Origin: JAJYVT01 sp035534455
GTDB lineage: Bacteria; Actinomycetota; Acidimicrobiia; Acidimicrobiales; RAAP-2
Length of the DNA stretch: 64,000 nucleotides
Assembly: GCA_035534455.1 (NCBI GenBank)
Contig: DATLRV010000002.1
Coordinates: 31,467 to 95,466 of the forward strand
Direction of reading: 5' to 3'
A model generated the notes under the pieces. The model was not told where the DNA came from. It did not search any database and worked only from the letters and a program-made list of their open reading frames with translations. The position numbers were made by a program, and so were the translations under genes. This document shows, piece by piece, positions 41,347 to 50,626 of the stretch (positions within the stretch are counted from its first letter, which is position 1; every line of letters starts with the position of its first letter).

Positions 41347-42265
41347 GGGACTCGGCGCCCTCATCCCGACCGAGGTGTCGGGGAGCCAGGGCAGTGCCCT
41401 ACGCGAGGTGCCGGTCTCGAGTGTCCGTCCGAACGCGCTCCAGCCGAGGACCTACTTCGACGAAGAGGCGATGTCGGCGCTGGCGGCGTCGATCAGGGAA
41501 CTGGGCGTCCTGCAGCCGGTGCTCGTCCGACCGGTCGGCGGGGCCGGCGGGGGAGAGGAGTACGAGCTGATCGCAGGGGAGCGACGGTGGCGGGCGGCGC
41601 GCCGTGCCGGGCTCCAGACCATCCCCGTGCTCGTGCGCGACGTCACCGCCGACGCGCACAGCCTGGAACAGGCACTCGTCGAGAACCTGCACCGCGAGGA
41701 CCTCGGCCCGCTCGAGGAGGCCGCCGCTTTCCAGCAGCTCATCGACGATTTCGGGCACACCCACGAGGAGGTGGCCACCCGCGTCGGCAAGAGCCGGGCG
41801 ACCGTGACGAACACCCTGCGTCTCCTCCAGCTGCCGACGGGCGTGCAGCGCGCACTGGCCGACGGGTCGATCTCCGCCGGTCACGCCCGCGCCCTGCTCG
41901 GCACGCCCGACCGTGCTCGTCAGGAGGCGCTGGTGAGCCGCATCGTTGCCGAGGGCCTCACGGTGCGACAGGTCGAAGATGCGGTGCGGGCGGAGGAGGC
42001 CGAGGAGGAGGGGGCTCCTGAGCAGCCGGCGGTGGGGGGTACTACCGATGGTATTACCAAGCGTCAGCTTCCCCGCCGCCTCCCCGAGCCCGGGCTGCTC
42101 GAGCTCGAGGAGCTCCTGTCCACGCACCTCAACACCAGGGTGAAGGTCGAGCTGCGGAACCGTCGCGGCCGGGTGGTCGTCGAGTTCGCGACGCTCGAGG
42201 ATCTCGAGCGCATCTACAGGGCGATGGTCGAGGGTCCGCAGCCGGCTGCGCCGCCGGCGTACTGA
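41321..42265 (+). CDS. parB: chromosome partitioning protein ParB
   Basis: A 314-residue CTP-dependent parS-binding clamp. The start GLGKGLGALIPT is typical, the CTPase region contains ELIAGERRWRAARRAG and ALVENLHREDLGPLEEA, the helix-turn-helix is THEEVATRVGKSRATVTNTL, and the C-terminal dimerisation domain ends the protein. A perfect AAGGAGGTGAGCA ribosome site for parB lies inside the end of parA. Its binding sites are probably the parS-like 16-mers upstream of parA. It converges on the cwlM-like gene. Confidence 0.95.
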   Translation: MARRSGLGKGLGALIPTEVSGSQGSALREVPVSSVRPNALQPRTYFDEEAMSALAASIRELGVLQPVLVRPVGGAGGGEEYELIAGERRWRAARRAGLQTIPVLVRDVTADAHSLEQALVENLHREDLGPLEEAAAFQQLIDDFGHTHEEVATRVGKSRATVTNTLRLLQLPTGVQRALADGSISAGHARALLGTPDRARQEALVSRIVAEGLTVRQVEDAVRAEEAEEEGAPEQPAVGGTTDGITKRQLPRRLPEPGLLELEELLSTHLNTRVKVELRNRRGRVVVEFATLEDLERIYRAMVEGPQPAAPPAY

Positions 42266-42331
42266 CGGCGAGCGCCACCGGGAGGCGGCCCCGCGGAGGG
42301 TCCCTCAACCTTCAACCCGCACTACAGCAGT

Positions 42332-42360
42332 ATCCACAACCTGTGCATGACGTTGTGGAT
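42332..42360. promoter_or_regulatory. inverted pair of DnaA boxes (or bidirectional terminator) between parB and cwlM
   Basis: ATCCACAAC (42332-42340) and GTTGTGGAT (42352-42360) form a perfect 9-bp inverted repeat with an 11-base spacer. Each arm with its flank matches TTATCCACA at eight of nine bases, closer to the classical DnaA box than the sites at dnaA. Lying between two convergent stops it could also be a shared terminator. Confidence 0.5.
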
Positions 42361-42457
42361 TGTCAGGTTCTCCCTGAAGTACAGAAGACGGTCACCGCCT
42401 CGACACCCCCCGGTCACCGAGGCCGGAATTCACGTCCTGACCAGGGATCTCGGGCGC

Positions 42458-43453
42458 TCATTCCCAGGGGCCGCAGACCCACGCGGCGAGCGCGGTGGCG
42501 AGGGACTCGGCGAGCGCCGGGCCGTGCTCGACGGCGACGGCTGCAGGTCCGACCTCGATCATCACCGCAGGCATCCGGGTCTCGCGCAGGACCGTGAGCG
42601 ACATCCCGTGCGCCCCGAGGTCCGGCACGCCGAGCGCGGGCGGGAGGAACGCCTGGATCGCCCCGGCCAGGAGCCGGCCGCCCACCGACTCGTCGCGGTA
42701 CCCGGAGTAGAAGGCCGTCAGGATCCCGGGCCGGTCCGGTTCGAGCCGCAGGGCAAGGTAGGCGTCGGCTCCGACGCTGTTGGCCTGCCGCGCCTGTGCG
42801 GAGTCGTCGGGATGGTGGAGGGTGGTCACCGAGGCGCCACGCGCGACGAGCCGCCGGCGCAGGGCGGCGGCGGGCGCGGCGAGCCCGCCGCGCTCGCCGA
42901 CCGCGACGTGACGACCCGACAGCGTCGGCGGGGACTGCCGCAAGAGCTCCCTGGCGCGTACCGTCGACACGAGGTGCGTCGGCGCCGCGCCCCGCGCCGC
43001 GACTCGCCGTAGCTCGAGGAGCGTGCCGGGACCGAGGATGCCGTCCACCGGGAGCGCCGAGTTCTCTTGGAAGTCGCGCAGCGCCTTGGCGGTCGCGTCG
43101 CCGAAGATGCCGTCCACGCGCCCGGTGTCGAACCCGAGCGCGCACAGGCGCTGCTGGAGCTCCGCGACGTCGTCCCCGCGCAGCATGGGCGTGCGCCGGA
43201 ACAGGAAGCGGTCGCCCAGACGGTGGCCGGCCTCCACGAGCGTCTGCCAGGTCTGCGCGCCGCAGACGCCGTCGACGCGGAGACCGCGTTGGCGCTGGAA
43301 CGCCTCGAGCGCGGCGCGCGTGGCGATGCCGAACTGGCCGCCGGGGTCGCTGAGCGCGCCGAAGCCCAGGACCGACAGGCGATCCTGGATGTCCGCCACG
43401 GCGTCGCCGGCGTCCCCTTCGGAAACGGGGAGCGCCGCGCCCCGGTGCGCCAC
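42458..43453 (-). CDS. cwlM: CwlM-like peptidoglycan-binding protein with degenerate amidase domain
   Basis: A 331-residue protein with two peptidoglycan-binding-1 domains (residues ~18-75 and ~90-150, e.g. VAELQQRLCALGFDTGRVDG) and a C-terminal Amidase_3-like domain. No signal peptide is seen. The zinc histidines are lost: DPGHGG is VGERGG (Arg188) and SIHAN is ALRLE (Arg236); the catalytic-type Glu300 (MIEVGP) remains. In mycobacteria CwlM sits at the same place beside trxA and acts in the cytoplasm as a regulator of MurA, which agrees with a dead amidase. GTG 43453 lies eight bases after trxA and has no clear ribosome site. Confidence 0.85.
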   Translation of the reverse strand: MAHRGAALPVSEGDAGDAVADIQDRLSVLGFGALSDPGGQFGIATRAALEAFQRQRGLRVDGVCGAQTWQTLVEAGHRLGDRFLFRRTPMLRGDDVAELQQRLCALGFDTGRVDGIFGDATAKALRDFQENSALPVDGILGPGTLLELRRVAARGAAPTHLVSTVRARELLRQSPPTLSGRHVAVGERGGLAAPAAALRRRLVARGASVTTLHHPDDSAQARQANSVGADAYLALRLEPDRPGILTAFYSGYRDESVGGRLLAGAIQAFLPPALGVPDLGAHGMSLTVLRETRMPAVMIEVGPAAVAVEHGPALAESLATALAAWVCGPWE

Positions 43454-43461
43454 CGGGAGCG

Positions 43462-43788
43462 CTACAGGTAGCTCGACAGCTCCTGGACCAGCTGGCCCTT
43501 GGGCTTCGCGCCGATCAGGCGGACCTTCGGCTCGCCGTCCTTGAACAGGATCAGCGTCGGGATGCTCATCACGTCGAACCGCCGCGTCACGTCGAGGTTC
43601 TCGTCGATGTTGAGCTTGGCGATCTGGAGCTTCCCCGCCTGCTCGGCCGCGATCTCCTCGAGCACCGGGGCGATCATCTTGCACGGCCCGCACCATTCGG
43701 CCCAGAAGTCGACCAGCACCGGCACCTCGGCCGCCTTGACATGCTCGTCAAACGTAGCGTCGTCCAGCGTCACGATCGTCTCGCTCAT
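43462..43788 (-). CDS. trxA: thioredoxin
   Basis: A 108-residue thioredoxin with the WCGPC active site in FWAEWCGPCKMIAP and the cis-proline loop MSIPTLILFKDGE. It is reduced by the upstream trxB product and reduces cytoplasmic disulfides. ATG 43788 follows an AGGAGGACAGG site. A 138-bp gap separates it from trxB, with a CCCGGG inverted repeat in it, so partial uncoupling of the two is possible. Confidence 0.96.
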   Translation of the reverse strand: MSETIVTLDDATFDEHVKAAEVPVLVDFWAEWCGPCKMIAPVLEEIAAEQAGKLQIAKLNIDENLDVTRRFDVMSIPTLILFKDGEPKVRLIGAKPKGQLVQELSSYL

Positions 43789-43926
43789 CCTGTCCTCCTG
43801 CTCGACCTTCTGCTCTGCCCGTTCCTGGCGCCCGGGTCACACATCCCCGGCTCCAGGTCACCCAACACCGATGCTGCACCGACTGTTCCCCCCGGGCGCG
43901 GATGTAACCCGGGACCACGGGGTCGC

Positions 43927-44886
43927 CTAGGACCCGCGGGCCTCCAACCAGCGTTCCGCGTCGATCGCGGCCATGCAGCCCGTCCCCGCCGCGGTCACCG
44001 CCTGTCGGTAGATGTGGTCCTGGACGTCGCCGCATGCGAAGACGCCGTCGACGTTGGTCGCGGTCCCGTCGTGGGTGACGACATACCCCTCGCCGTCGAG
44101 CTCCACCTGTTCGCGGAACACCTCGGTGTTCGGGCGGTGGCCGATCGCCACGAACAGGCCGGTGACCGGGAGCTCCTGCTCCTCGCCGGTGCCCGTGTGG
44201 CGGAGGCGCACCCCCGTCAGCTTCCCGTTCCCGAGGGCCTCGGTGACCTGGCGTGTCCACGCGAACTCGATGTCGGGGTGTGCGAGGGCGCGCTCTTGCA
44301 TGATGCGCGACGCCCGCAGCCGGTCCCGCCGGTGCACCACCGTGACCTTCGACGCGAAACGGGTCAGGAAGAGCGCCTCTTCGAGCGCCGAGTCACCACC
44401 GCCGACCACCGCGATGTGCTGGCCCCGGAAGAAGAATCCGTCGCACGTCGCGCACGTGGACACGCCGTAGCCGAGCAGGCGGTCCTCACCGGGCACGCCG
44501 AGCATCAGCGACTGCGCGCCCGTGGCGATGATGAGCGACTCCGCCTCGTACGTGGGCTCCGGCGTCGACGGGTCGCCCGTCCACACGCCGAAGGGGCTCG
44601 AGGCCAGGCGGACCCTCGTCACCTTCGCGGTGACGATGTGCGCGCCGAAGCGGGCCGCCTGCGCGCGCATCTGGGCCATCAGCTCCGGTCCGAGCACCCC
44701 GTCGGGGAAGCCCGGGAAGTTCTCGACGTCGGTGGTCAGCATGAGCTGGCCACCGGGCTGGTCGCTCGTCGAGGACGGCTCGCCCTCCACGACGACCGGG
44801 CCGAGCTGCGCTCGCGCCGTGTAGACGGCGGCGGTCAGTCCCGCCGGACCAGATCCCGCGACGAGCACCTTGGCGTGCGTGGTCAC
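43927..44886 (-). CDS. trxB: thioredoxin reductase
   Basis: A 319-residue FAD/NADPH flavoprotein. FAD motif GSGPAGLTAAVY near the N-terminus, redox-active CATCDG, NADPH motif VVGGGDSALEEALFL and HRRDRLRAS, and FAD-binding GVFACGDVQDHIYRQA at the end are all present. It recycles thioredoxin with NADPH. GTG 44886 starts four bases after the stop of the small membrane protein gene. Confidence 0.96.
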   Translation of the reverse strand: MTTHAKVLVAGSGPAGLTAAVYTARAQLGPVVVEGEPSSTSDQPGGQLMLTTDVENFPGFPDGVLGPELMAQMRAQAARFGAHIVTAKVTRVRLASSPFGVWTGDPSTPEPTYEAESLIIATGAQSLMLGVPGEDRLLGYGVSTCATCDGFFFRGQHIAVVGGGDSALEEALFLTRFASKVTVVHRRDRLRASRIMQERALAHPDIEFAWTRQVTEALGNGKLTGVRLRHTGTGEEQELPVTGLFVAIGHRPNTEVFREQVELDGEGYVVTHDGTATNVDGVFACGDVQDHIYRQAVTAAGTGCMAAIDAERWLEARGS

Positions 44887-44890
44887 GGCC

Positions 44891-45301
44891 TCAGTGGGGA
44901 CGCACGGGCGACGGGCGCGCCGTCCGGCGCGTCCATGCGGCGAGCCCCGCGAGCGTGAGGGCCCCGCCCAGCACGACGTAGCTGAGCCACACCCGGTGGC
45001 CGAACGCGTAGGCGTCGAGGATGCGAAGCGCCGCGATGGACCCCACGACGGCCAGCACGGTGCCGAGGGCCGCGATGAGCAACCCGAAGACGATCGCCCT
45101 GGTCGCGAGCACCGCCGGGCGCACGGCCTTGTCGTGGATCGTGTCCACGAGGAGCTGGACCGCGTCGGCGGCTCTCTTGGGCAGCTCGGCGGCGGCCTCC
45201 GCCGCGGCCGAGCCGACCGCAGGGGGGAGGTGTCCGGCGAACCCTCCGCCGCCCGTTCCGGGAGCCGCCGGGTCGTCCGGTACCGAGTGCGGGTCGCTCA
45301 T
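44891..45301 (-). CDS. small two-helix membrane protein
   Basis: A 136-residue protein. A ~45-residue acidic/Gly/Pro N-terminus is followed by a helical segment and two transmembrane helices (VLATRAIVFGLLIAALGTVL and WLSYVVLGGALTLAGLAAW), ending in a basic tail. It resembles in layout the phage-holin-superfamily or Yip1-like actinobacterial membrane proteins found by trxB, but I cannot name a family with certainty. The ATG overlaps the degV stop as ATGA. Function unknown. Confidence 0.7.
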   Translation of the reverse strand: MSDPHSVPDDPAAPGTGGGGFAGHLPPAVGSAAAEAAAELPKRAADAVQLLVDTIHDKAVRPAVLATRAIVFGLLIAALGTVLAVVGSIAALRILDAYAFGHRVWLSYVVLGGALTLAGLAAWTRRTARPSPVRPH

Positions 45302-46173
45302 GGGGTCGAGCCTACCGGGAGGTGGTCACGCGGGGCAGGGAGCTGGTAGCAGACGCCGATCGCCCCGGGGCCCGAGTGAGTGCCGACGACCGGTCCGAGC
45401 TCGGTGACGACCAGCTCGTGGGCCACCGGCACCTTCCGGAGCCGCTCGACGACTGCGTCGATGTCGGGTGCGGCGCCGTCGCACACGGCGAGCCGCTCGA
45501 GGGGGGCGTCGGCCGCGACCTTCGCCGCGAGGTAGTCGAGCGCGCGCCCGCGGGTCCGCTGCTTGGACTCCTGCTCGACGACGCCCTCGCGTACCTCGAT
45601 GACCGGCTTGATCGACAGGAGCGACCCGACGAGCGCAGCGGCTCCCCCGATACGCCCGCCACGCTGGAGGTGGTCGAGCGTGTCGACGACGCCGAGCACG
45701 CGGGTCCTCGCGACGAGGCTGCGGGCCAGCGCCGCGACCGCGTCGAGCGGGGCGCCGGTCGCCGCCAGCTCCGCCGCGGCGATGCACATGAGGCCCTGGC
45801 CCATGGTGAGCGACCGCGTGTCGACCACCTCCACCGGCATTCGTCCCTCGAGTGCGCCGGCGCCGGCGAGCGCGGCCTGGTACGTGGCCGACACCCCGGC
45901 CGACAACGTGAGGCAGACGACGCCCTCGGCGCCGTCTGCCGCCGCCCTCTCGTACGCCGCTCGGAAGGCGCCCGGCGGGGGGGCAGCGGTCTCGGGCAGT
46001 GCGGGGGACCCCTTGCACCTGCGCCAGAACTCGGTGGGGGACAGGTCGCGCCGGTCGAGCAGCTCCTCGTCTCCGAACCGGATCGTGAGGGGGACGACCT
46101 CGATGCCGTACCGGCCGGCGAGCTCGTCGGACAGGTCGCACGCGCTGTCGGTGACGACCCGGACACCTGGCAA
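45298..46173 (-). CDS. degV: DegV-family fatty-acid-binding protein
   Basis: A 291-residue DegV protein. Such proteins bind a fatty acid and hand it to the FakA-type kinase. VRVVTDSACDLSDELAGRY at the start, CLTLSAGVSATYQAA holding the fatty-acid-binding serine, and LDHLQRGGRIGGAAALVGS are conserved. No ATG or GTG precedes the conserved start; a TTG at 46173 with a GAGGGGAGAG site four bases before it is the best start. No FakA homologue lies in the window. Confidence 0.88.
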   Translation of the reverse strand: MPGVRVVTDSACDLSDELAGRYGIEVVPLTIRFGDEELLDRRDLSPTEFWRRCKGSPALPETAAPPPGAFRAAYERAAADGAEGVVCLTLSAGVSATYQAALAGAGALEGRMPVEVVDTRSLTMGQGLMCIAAAELAATGAPLDAVAALARSLVARTRVLGVVDTLDHLQRGGRIGGAAALVGSLLSIKPVIEVREGVVEQESKQRTRGRALDYLAAKVAADAPLERLAVCDGAAPDIDAVVERLRKVPVAHELVVTELGPVVGTHSGPGAIGVCYQLPAPRDHLPVGSTP

Positions 46174-46253
46174 CGGTCTCTCCCCTCGGATCGCGGCGTC
46201 CGTCGGTGCCCGACCGGGAGCCGGCTCGACCCGGACGCGCGGGCCGGAGCAAC

Positions 46254-48335
46254 CTACCGCAGGAGGCGCCGTCGCAACGACGTGGTCGTGCCGCCGACCC
46301 AGCGCCGCTCGCCGGGGTCGTCGTCGTTGCGGTCCGCGTCCCTTTGGGCGGCGGCGTCCCCGCCGCCGGATGTCTGCGGGGCGGCCGGGGGGGCTCCGGG
46401 CGGGCGCGAGGGACGGTGACGGTCGAGCGCCGGGGTGGCGCGTGTCACCGGGGTCCCCGGCGCAGGGACGATCCGGATGCGCGGGCCGGTGTTGACCGGG
46501 GTGCGCGTGTCCCCCCACGCGGCGCCGAGGCCGGCGCCCACCCCCACGTCGTCGCCGCCGAGCGATGTCGCTGTGGGGCCGCCGGCCCCGACAGACTGGC
46601 CCGTGAGGAGCGCCAGGGGGCGGTGCCGCCCGCCGAGGAGCACGCCGATCCCGGCGTAGACGGCGCCGCCGGCGACGACCGCGGCGGCCACGCGACCGAG
46701 GAGGCCGATCCCCTGTTCGGCGCCCGAGAGGTTGGAGACCACGAGGACCACCGCCCCCATCACCGCGGTCGCACCCAGCGCGCGCCGTAGCGGCACCCAC
46801 GCCCGGGGCCCACCGAGCGTGCCGAGCCACCGGCGCAGGATGACGACGCCGGCCAGCGCCCCGAAGCTGTACGCGATCGACAGGGAGAGGGCGAGCCCGC
46901 GCACGCCGAGAGGGCCGACGAGCGCGACCGCGAAGACCACGTTGAGCCCGTTCTCGACGAGATAGAGGTAGAAGGCGACCTTGGTGCGCTGCATGGACTG
47001 CAGGACGCGCACGATGTACAGGTAGGCGCAGAACCCCGGCAGCCCGAGCGAGAACATGGCGAGCGCGGCGCCGGTGGCCTGGGTCCCGTGGATCGAGGTG
47101 CTGCCGTGACCGAGGAGGAGCGCCACCGCCGGGTGCGCGAGGACGAGCATGCCCATCGCCGCCGGCAGGATGACCGCGAGCGTCGCGCGCAGGCCACCGG
47201 TGAGGCGCCTGCGGAAGCCGGCGTCGTCCCCCCCCGCCCAGCGCTCGGCGAGGTCCGGGGTGACCGCGCTCATGATGGACACCGCGACGACCGCGTAGGG
47301 CATCTGCAAGAACGTGTACGCGTACGTGTACGACGAGACCGGGGCCGTGCCCGTCGCGCCGACGGCGAGCGCGAGCACGACGTAGAGGGCGACCTGGTTG
47401 GCGACGACGAAGCCGAACGTCCAGCCGCCGAGGCGGACGACCGTGCGCACCGCCTCGTGCGCGGGCTGCCAGCACCACCTGAGCCGGCCGAGGCCGATGC
47501 CGCGCAGGGCGGGGACGAGCGCGACGGCCTGGACCAGCACACCGACGGTGGTGCCGAGGCCGAGGAGGACGAGGGCGCCGCGGTGGGCGTGGACCTCGGC
47601 GAGGGCGTTCGACGGTGTGAGCTTCGGCACGAGTGCGTGGAACCAGAGCAGCACGCCGATGACGACGACGTTGTTCGCGATGGGGACCCACATCGGCGCG
47701 GCGAAGCGCCGCCGCGTGTTGAGGAGGGCCGCCATGAGCGAGATCAGCCCGTAGAGCGCGACCTGCGGCACGAACCACCGGAGCAGCGTCGACGCGATCG
47801 CCTTCTCCTGCGTGAGGTCCGTGGCCGTCACCCCCCGGACGTGGGCGAACGCCGTGTAGGCGTCGACCACCTGTGGCGCGAGCACCCAGAAGACGACGGT
47901 CATGCCGACCAGCACGACGACGGCGACGGTCGTGACGGCGGAGATCGCGCGCCACGCCTCGCGCTCGTCGCGCGTGGCGAGGCGGTCGACGAAGACGGGG
48001 ATGAACGTCGCGGCGAGGATGCCGCCGAGCACGATGTCGTAGATCATGTTCGGCGTGGTGTTCGCGAGGTTGTAGGCGTCGGCCACATGCGTCGCGCCGA
48101 GCGCGTACGCGAGCGCGATGATCCGTGCCAGCCCCGTGAGCCGCGACACCGTCGTGCCCGCCGCCATCCAGACCGCGGCGCGCCGGAGCCGGCCGCCCTC
48201 CATCGACGCACGTGGCGCCGCACCCGCACCCGCCTGCGCGTCGGCGTCGACCGACGCGTCCTGCGCCGGCGCTGCGCCGGTCATCGCGGCGTGGGCGGGT
48301 GGGCGAGTACCTCCGCGCCGGCTCCGCCGTGTCAC
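46254..48335 (-). CDS. murJ: lipid II flippase MurJ
   Basis: A 693-residue MOP-family transporter with about 14 membrane helices. It moves lipid-linked peptidoglycan precursor to the outer face. The ~45-residue N-terminal tail precedes GTTVSRLTGLARIIALAYAL; LANTTPNMIYDIVLGGILAA and RRFAAPMWVPIANNVVVIGV are conserved. The C-terminal ~110 residues are hydrophilic and low in complexity, a place where mycobacterial homologues carry a pseudokinase; no kinase fold is visible here. GTG 48335 overlaps the DUF6049 stop as GTGA. Confidence 0.93.
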   Translation of the reverse strand: MTRRSRRGGTRPPAHAAMTGAAPAQDASVDADAQAGAGAAPRASMEGGRLRRAAVWMAAGTTVSRLTGLARIIALAYALGATHVADAYNLANTTPNMIYDIVLGGILAATFIPVFVDRLATRDEREAWRAISAVTTVAVVVLVGMTVVFWVLAPQVVDAYTAFAHVRGVTATDLTQEKAIASTLLRWFVPQVALYGLISLMAALLNTRRRFAAPMWVPIANNVVVIGVLLWFHALVPKLTPSNALAEVHAHRGALVLLGLGTTVGVLVQAVALVPALRGIGLGRLRWCWQPAHEAVRTVVRLGGWTFGFVVANQVALYVVLALAVGATGTAPVSSYTYAYTFLQMPYAVVAVSIMSAVTPDLAERWAGGDDAGFRRRLTGGLRATLAVILPAAMGMLVLAHPAVALLLGHGSTSIHGTQATGAALAMFSLGLPGFCAYLYIVRVLQSMQRTKVAFYLYLVENGLNVVFAVALVGPLGVRGLALSLSIAYSFGALAGVVILRRWLGTLGGPRAWVPLRRALGATAVMGAVVLVVSNLSGAEQGIGLLGRVAAAVVAGGAVYAGIGVLLGGRHRPLALLTGQSVGAGGPTATSLGGDDVGVGAGLGAAWGDTRTPVNTGPRIRIVPAPGTPVTRATPALDRHRPSRPPGAPPAAPQTSGGGDAAAQRDADRNDDDPGERRWVGGTTTSLRRRLLR

Positions 48336-50521
48336 GCCGTGGCCCCGCTCCCGGCGGGTCGACTCCGCCGGGCGCGGCGTCGTCGCCGGCCCGACCACCA
48401 CGTGCGCGCCCACCAGGTGAGGAGGACCGCGAGCGCGACGGCGGTGAGTGCGATGCCGACGAGGGACGTCGCGGTCGACCGCACGGTGAGGGTGTCGCGC
48501 GCGATCACGAGACGCCCGTCGCGCGAGGTGAGTGAGACGTACAGCGGGAGGTCGCCCGAGCTCCTGGCCTCGACGTCGACACGCGACGACGTCGTCGCGT
48601 GGTCGAGGTGCAGGATCCGGTGTGTGCCGTGGGGGAACAGGAACTTGTTGCCGCTGACCGACAGGGTGCCCACGACCGTGTAGGGCGCCTGGGACTGCAC
48701 CGTGATCGGGATCCAGCCCGTGCGCGCGGTCAACGTGAATGTCTTGCCGGTAGCGAACTTGACGAGGCCGAGCTGGTCGGTGAGCAGCCGCTGGAAGGTG
48801 GAGAGCCCGGTGGCGCGCTGGCCCGGCGACAGTGTCTCCGCCTCCGATGCGAGGAGGAGGTGGTCGAGCTGGCTCTCGATCGGCGGATGGTGCGCGACGG
48901 CGCCGTCAAAGGCGCTGAGGCGCACGCGGGCCTGCGACACGGCTCGGGCGAGGGCGCGCGACATGACCGGCGCCGTGCCGGACTTGCCGAGCTGGCGCGG
49001 GCCGCCTGTGGCGACCGAGGTGAAGAAGTGCGACAGCGTCACGGGCTCGACGACCGGGTTCTGCGCGAGCCCCTGCAGGAGGACACGGTCGAAGACCGGG
49101 TTGGCCACCCAGCCGCCGGGGGGCACCGCGACCATGCCGCGCACGGCGATTGTGTTGGGCCGCTCGAAGTGGACCATGGCGAGGTCGGCGAGGAGCTGGG
49201 TCGCGGCCAGGGCGGGATCGCCGCGGAGCGCGCCGAACTGGCCGTCCAGCCACGTGTCCGTCTCCGCCGCGTCCACCGACGTCGACGGCCCGTGCCGGCC
49301 GAGCCCGAGGGTGAACGTCGAGACCCAGGTGCCGCTGCTTGTGGCGGACGATGTCGACGCCAGATCGGTGTCGGGGAGGACGAGCTGCGACGCGTGGACC
49401 TGGGCCAGGCCGGTCGCGAGGCCGTTGCTCACCGGGCCGGTCTCCACCCACGGCGACGGCGCCGCGGTGGTCTGCACGCGGTACCGGTGCAGGACTGTGG
49501 CACCGGCGGCCATCTGGGCCAGGATCTCGGTCGGCTCGCCGGCGGCGGCGAGCGTGCCGGGGTCGACCGGCACGTAGGGACGCGCGAGCACCTCGGCGGT
49601 CGCGGGGTCGGTGGAGAGCGCCGCGAGCGCGCCGACGGCGGCCCGCCCCCCGGGACCGGCGGCGTCCAGCGCCTGGAGGGTCTCGGGCGAGACGTCGAGC
49701 GTGACGGGCACCGACGGCGTCGCGCGGACCTGGGAGATCAGCTTCTCGAGCGCCGCCGCCGCGTGGTGCGAGATACCGGCGAGGGCCTGGTTCGCGCTCG
49801 CGGGATGGCTCGCGAACGCGAAGGGGGCGGTCACGGGCAGCACCCAGGACAGCTCGAGGGGGTGGGGGCTCTTGCCCGCGACGAAGGTGAGGAACGTGGT
49901 GAAGCGGCGCAGCACCTGGCCGCTCGAGCGCTGGAGCTCGACGACGACGGGGTAGACGCCTGTGCATGTGCCGCTCCCTGCCGGTGGCGCGCAGGAGAGG
50001 CCGAGCTGGGTGCCCTGGCCGCCCGACGCCGTCGTCACGACCGAGAGGTCCAGCGCGACACCGCCGGCGCGTGGTGCCCGGGTGAGGCTGCGCCATGCGA
50101 CGGGCGACGTGGTGGCGATGGGGTAGCCCCGAGGACCGTTGCGCACGACGTTCTTGAAGTCGTAGCGGGAGAAGAGCCGCTGGTAGAGGAGGACCTCGAC
50201 GGTCGCACCCGGGGGAGCCCCCCGGGCGGAGAGCTCGAGGTCGAAGGGCGACGACGGCGTGGCCGGGGCGCCGGCGGTGGCTGCACCCGCCGGCGCGACC
50301 ACCCACTCGCTCTGGCTTTCGAGCGCGAAGGACGTCGGGCCGCGCGACCCGGCGCGGTGCGCGCCCGACCCGGCAGCACCCGCCCCGGCAGCGCCCGCGA
50401 GGGGTGCGACGGCGAGCGACACCACGGCGAGCGACAGCACGGCGGTTGCGGAGAGGGACGGCCATGCCGCGGCGACCCGGCGCGCCGCGCTCACTGCGGG
50501 GCGGCGGCTGGTCGACACCAC
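48332..50521 (-). CDS. DUF6049-family exported membrane-anchored protein
   Basis: A 729-residue protein with a Sec signal (about residues 15-45, SATAVLSLAVVSLAVAPLAG), a large extracytoplasmic part and one C-terminal membrane helix (LVGIALTAVALAVLLTWWA) followed by an Arg-rich tail. Recurring beta-rich segments such as VEVLLYQRLFSRYDFKNV and TVRSTATSLVG fit the DUF6049 family, which in mycobacteria also precedes murJ. Role unknown, but coupling to murJ by GTGA points to cell-wall assembly. Two adjacent GTG codons (50519-50521 and 50516-50518) are possible starts. Confidence 0.85.
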   Translation of the reverse strand: MVSTSRRPAVSAARRVAAAWPSLSATAVLSLAVVSLAVAPLAGAAGAGAAGSGAHRAGSRGPTSFALESQSEWVVAPAGAATAGAPATPSSPFDLELSARGAPPGATVEVLLYQRLFSRYDFKNVVRNGPRGYPIATTSPVAWRSLTRAPRAGGVALDLSVVTTASGGQGTQLGLSCAPPAGSGTCTGVYPVVVELQRSSGQVLRRFTTFLTFVAGKSPHPLELSWVLPVTAPFAFASHPASANQALAGISHHAAAALEKLISQVRATPSVPVTLDVSPETLQALDAAGPGGRAAVGALAALSTDPATAEVLARPYVPVDPGTLAAAGEPTEILAQMAAGATVLHRYRVQTTAAPSPWVETGPVSNGLATGLAQVHASQLVLPDTDLASTSSATSSGTWVSTFTLGLGRHGPSTSVDAAETDTWLDGQFGALRGDPALAATQLLADLAMVHFERPNTIAVRGMVAVPPGGWVANPVFDRVLLQGLAQNPVVEPVTLSHFFTSVATGGPRQLGKSGTAPVMSRALARAVSQARVRLSAFDGAVAHHPPIESQLDHLLLASEAETLSPGQRATGLSTFQRLLTDQLGLVKFATGKTFTLTARTGWIPITVQSQAPYTVVGTLSVSGNKFLFPHGTHRILHLDHATTSSRVDVEARSSGDLPLYVSLTSRDGRLVIARDTLTVRSTATSLVGIALTAVALAVLLTWWARTWWSGRRRRRARRSRPAGSGATA

Positions 50522-50626
50522 ACGACGCTACTTCCCCTTCTGACCGGCGGCCGCTCGCGACGTGCGGCGCCCCGTGCGGTCCGCGCCGCAACGTGGACGT
50601 GCGATGCCCGGCGCTACGGTGACCCG

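Noticed and set aside
48599..50626. Long upstream extension of the CCA-transferase frame (about 676 codons)
   Set aside because: It is the antisense of the DUF6049 gene, Arg/Gly-rich and without family similarity. GC-rich DNA leaves antisense frames open.
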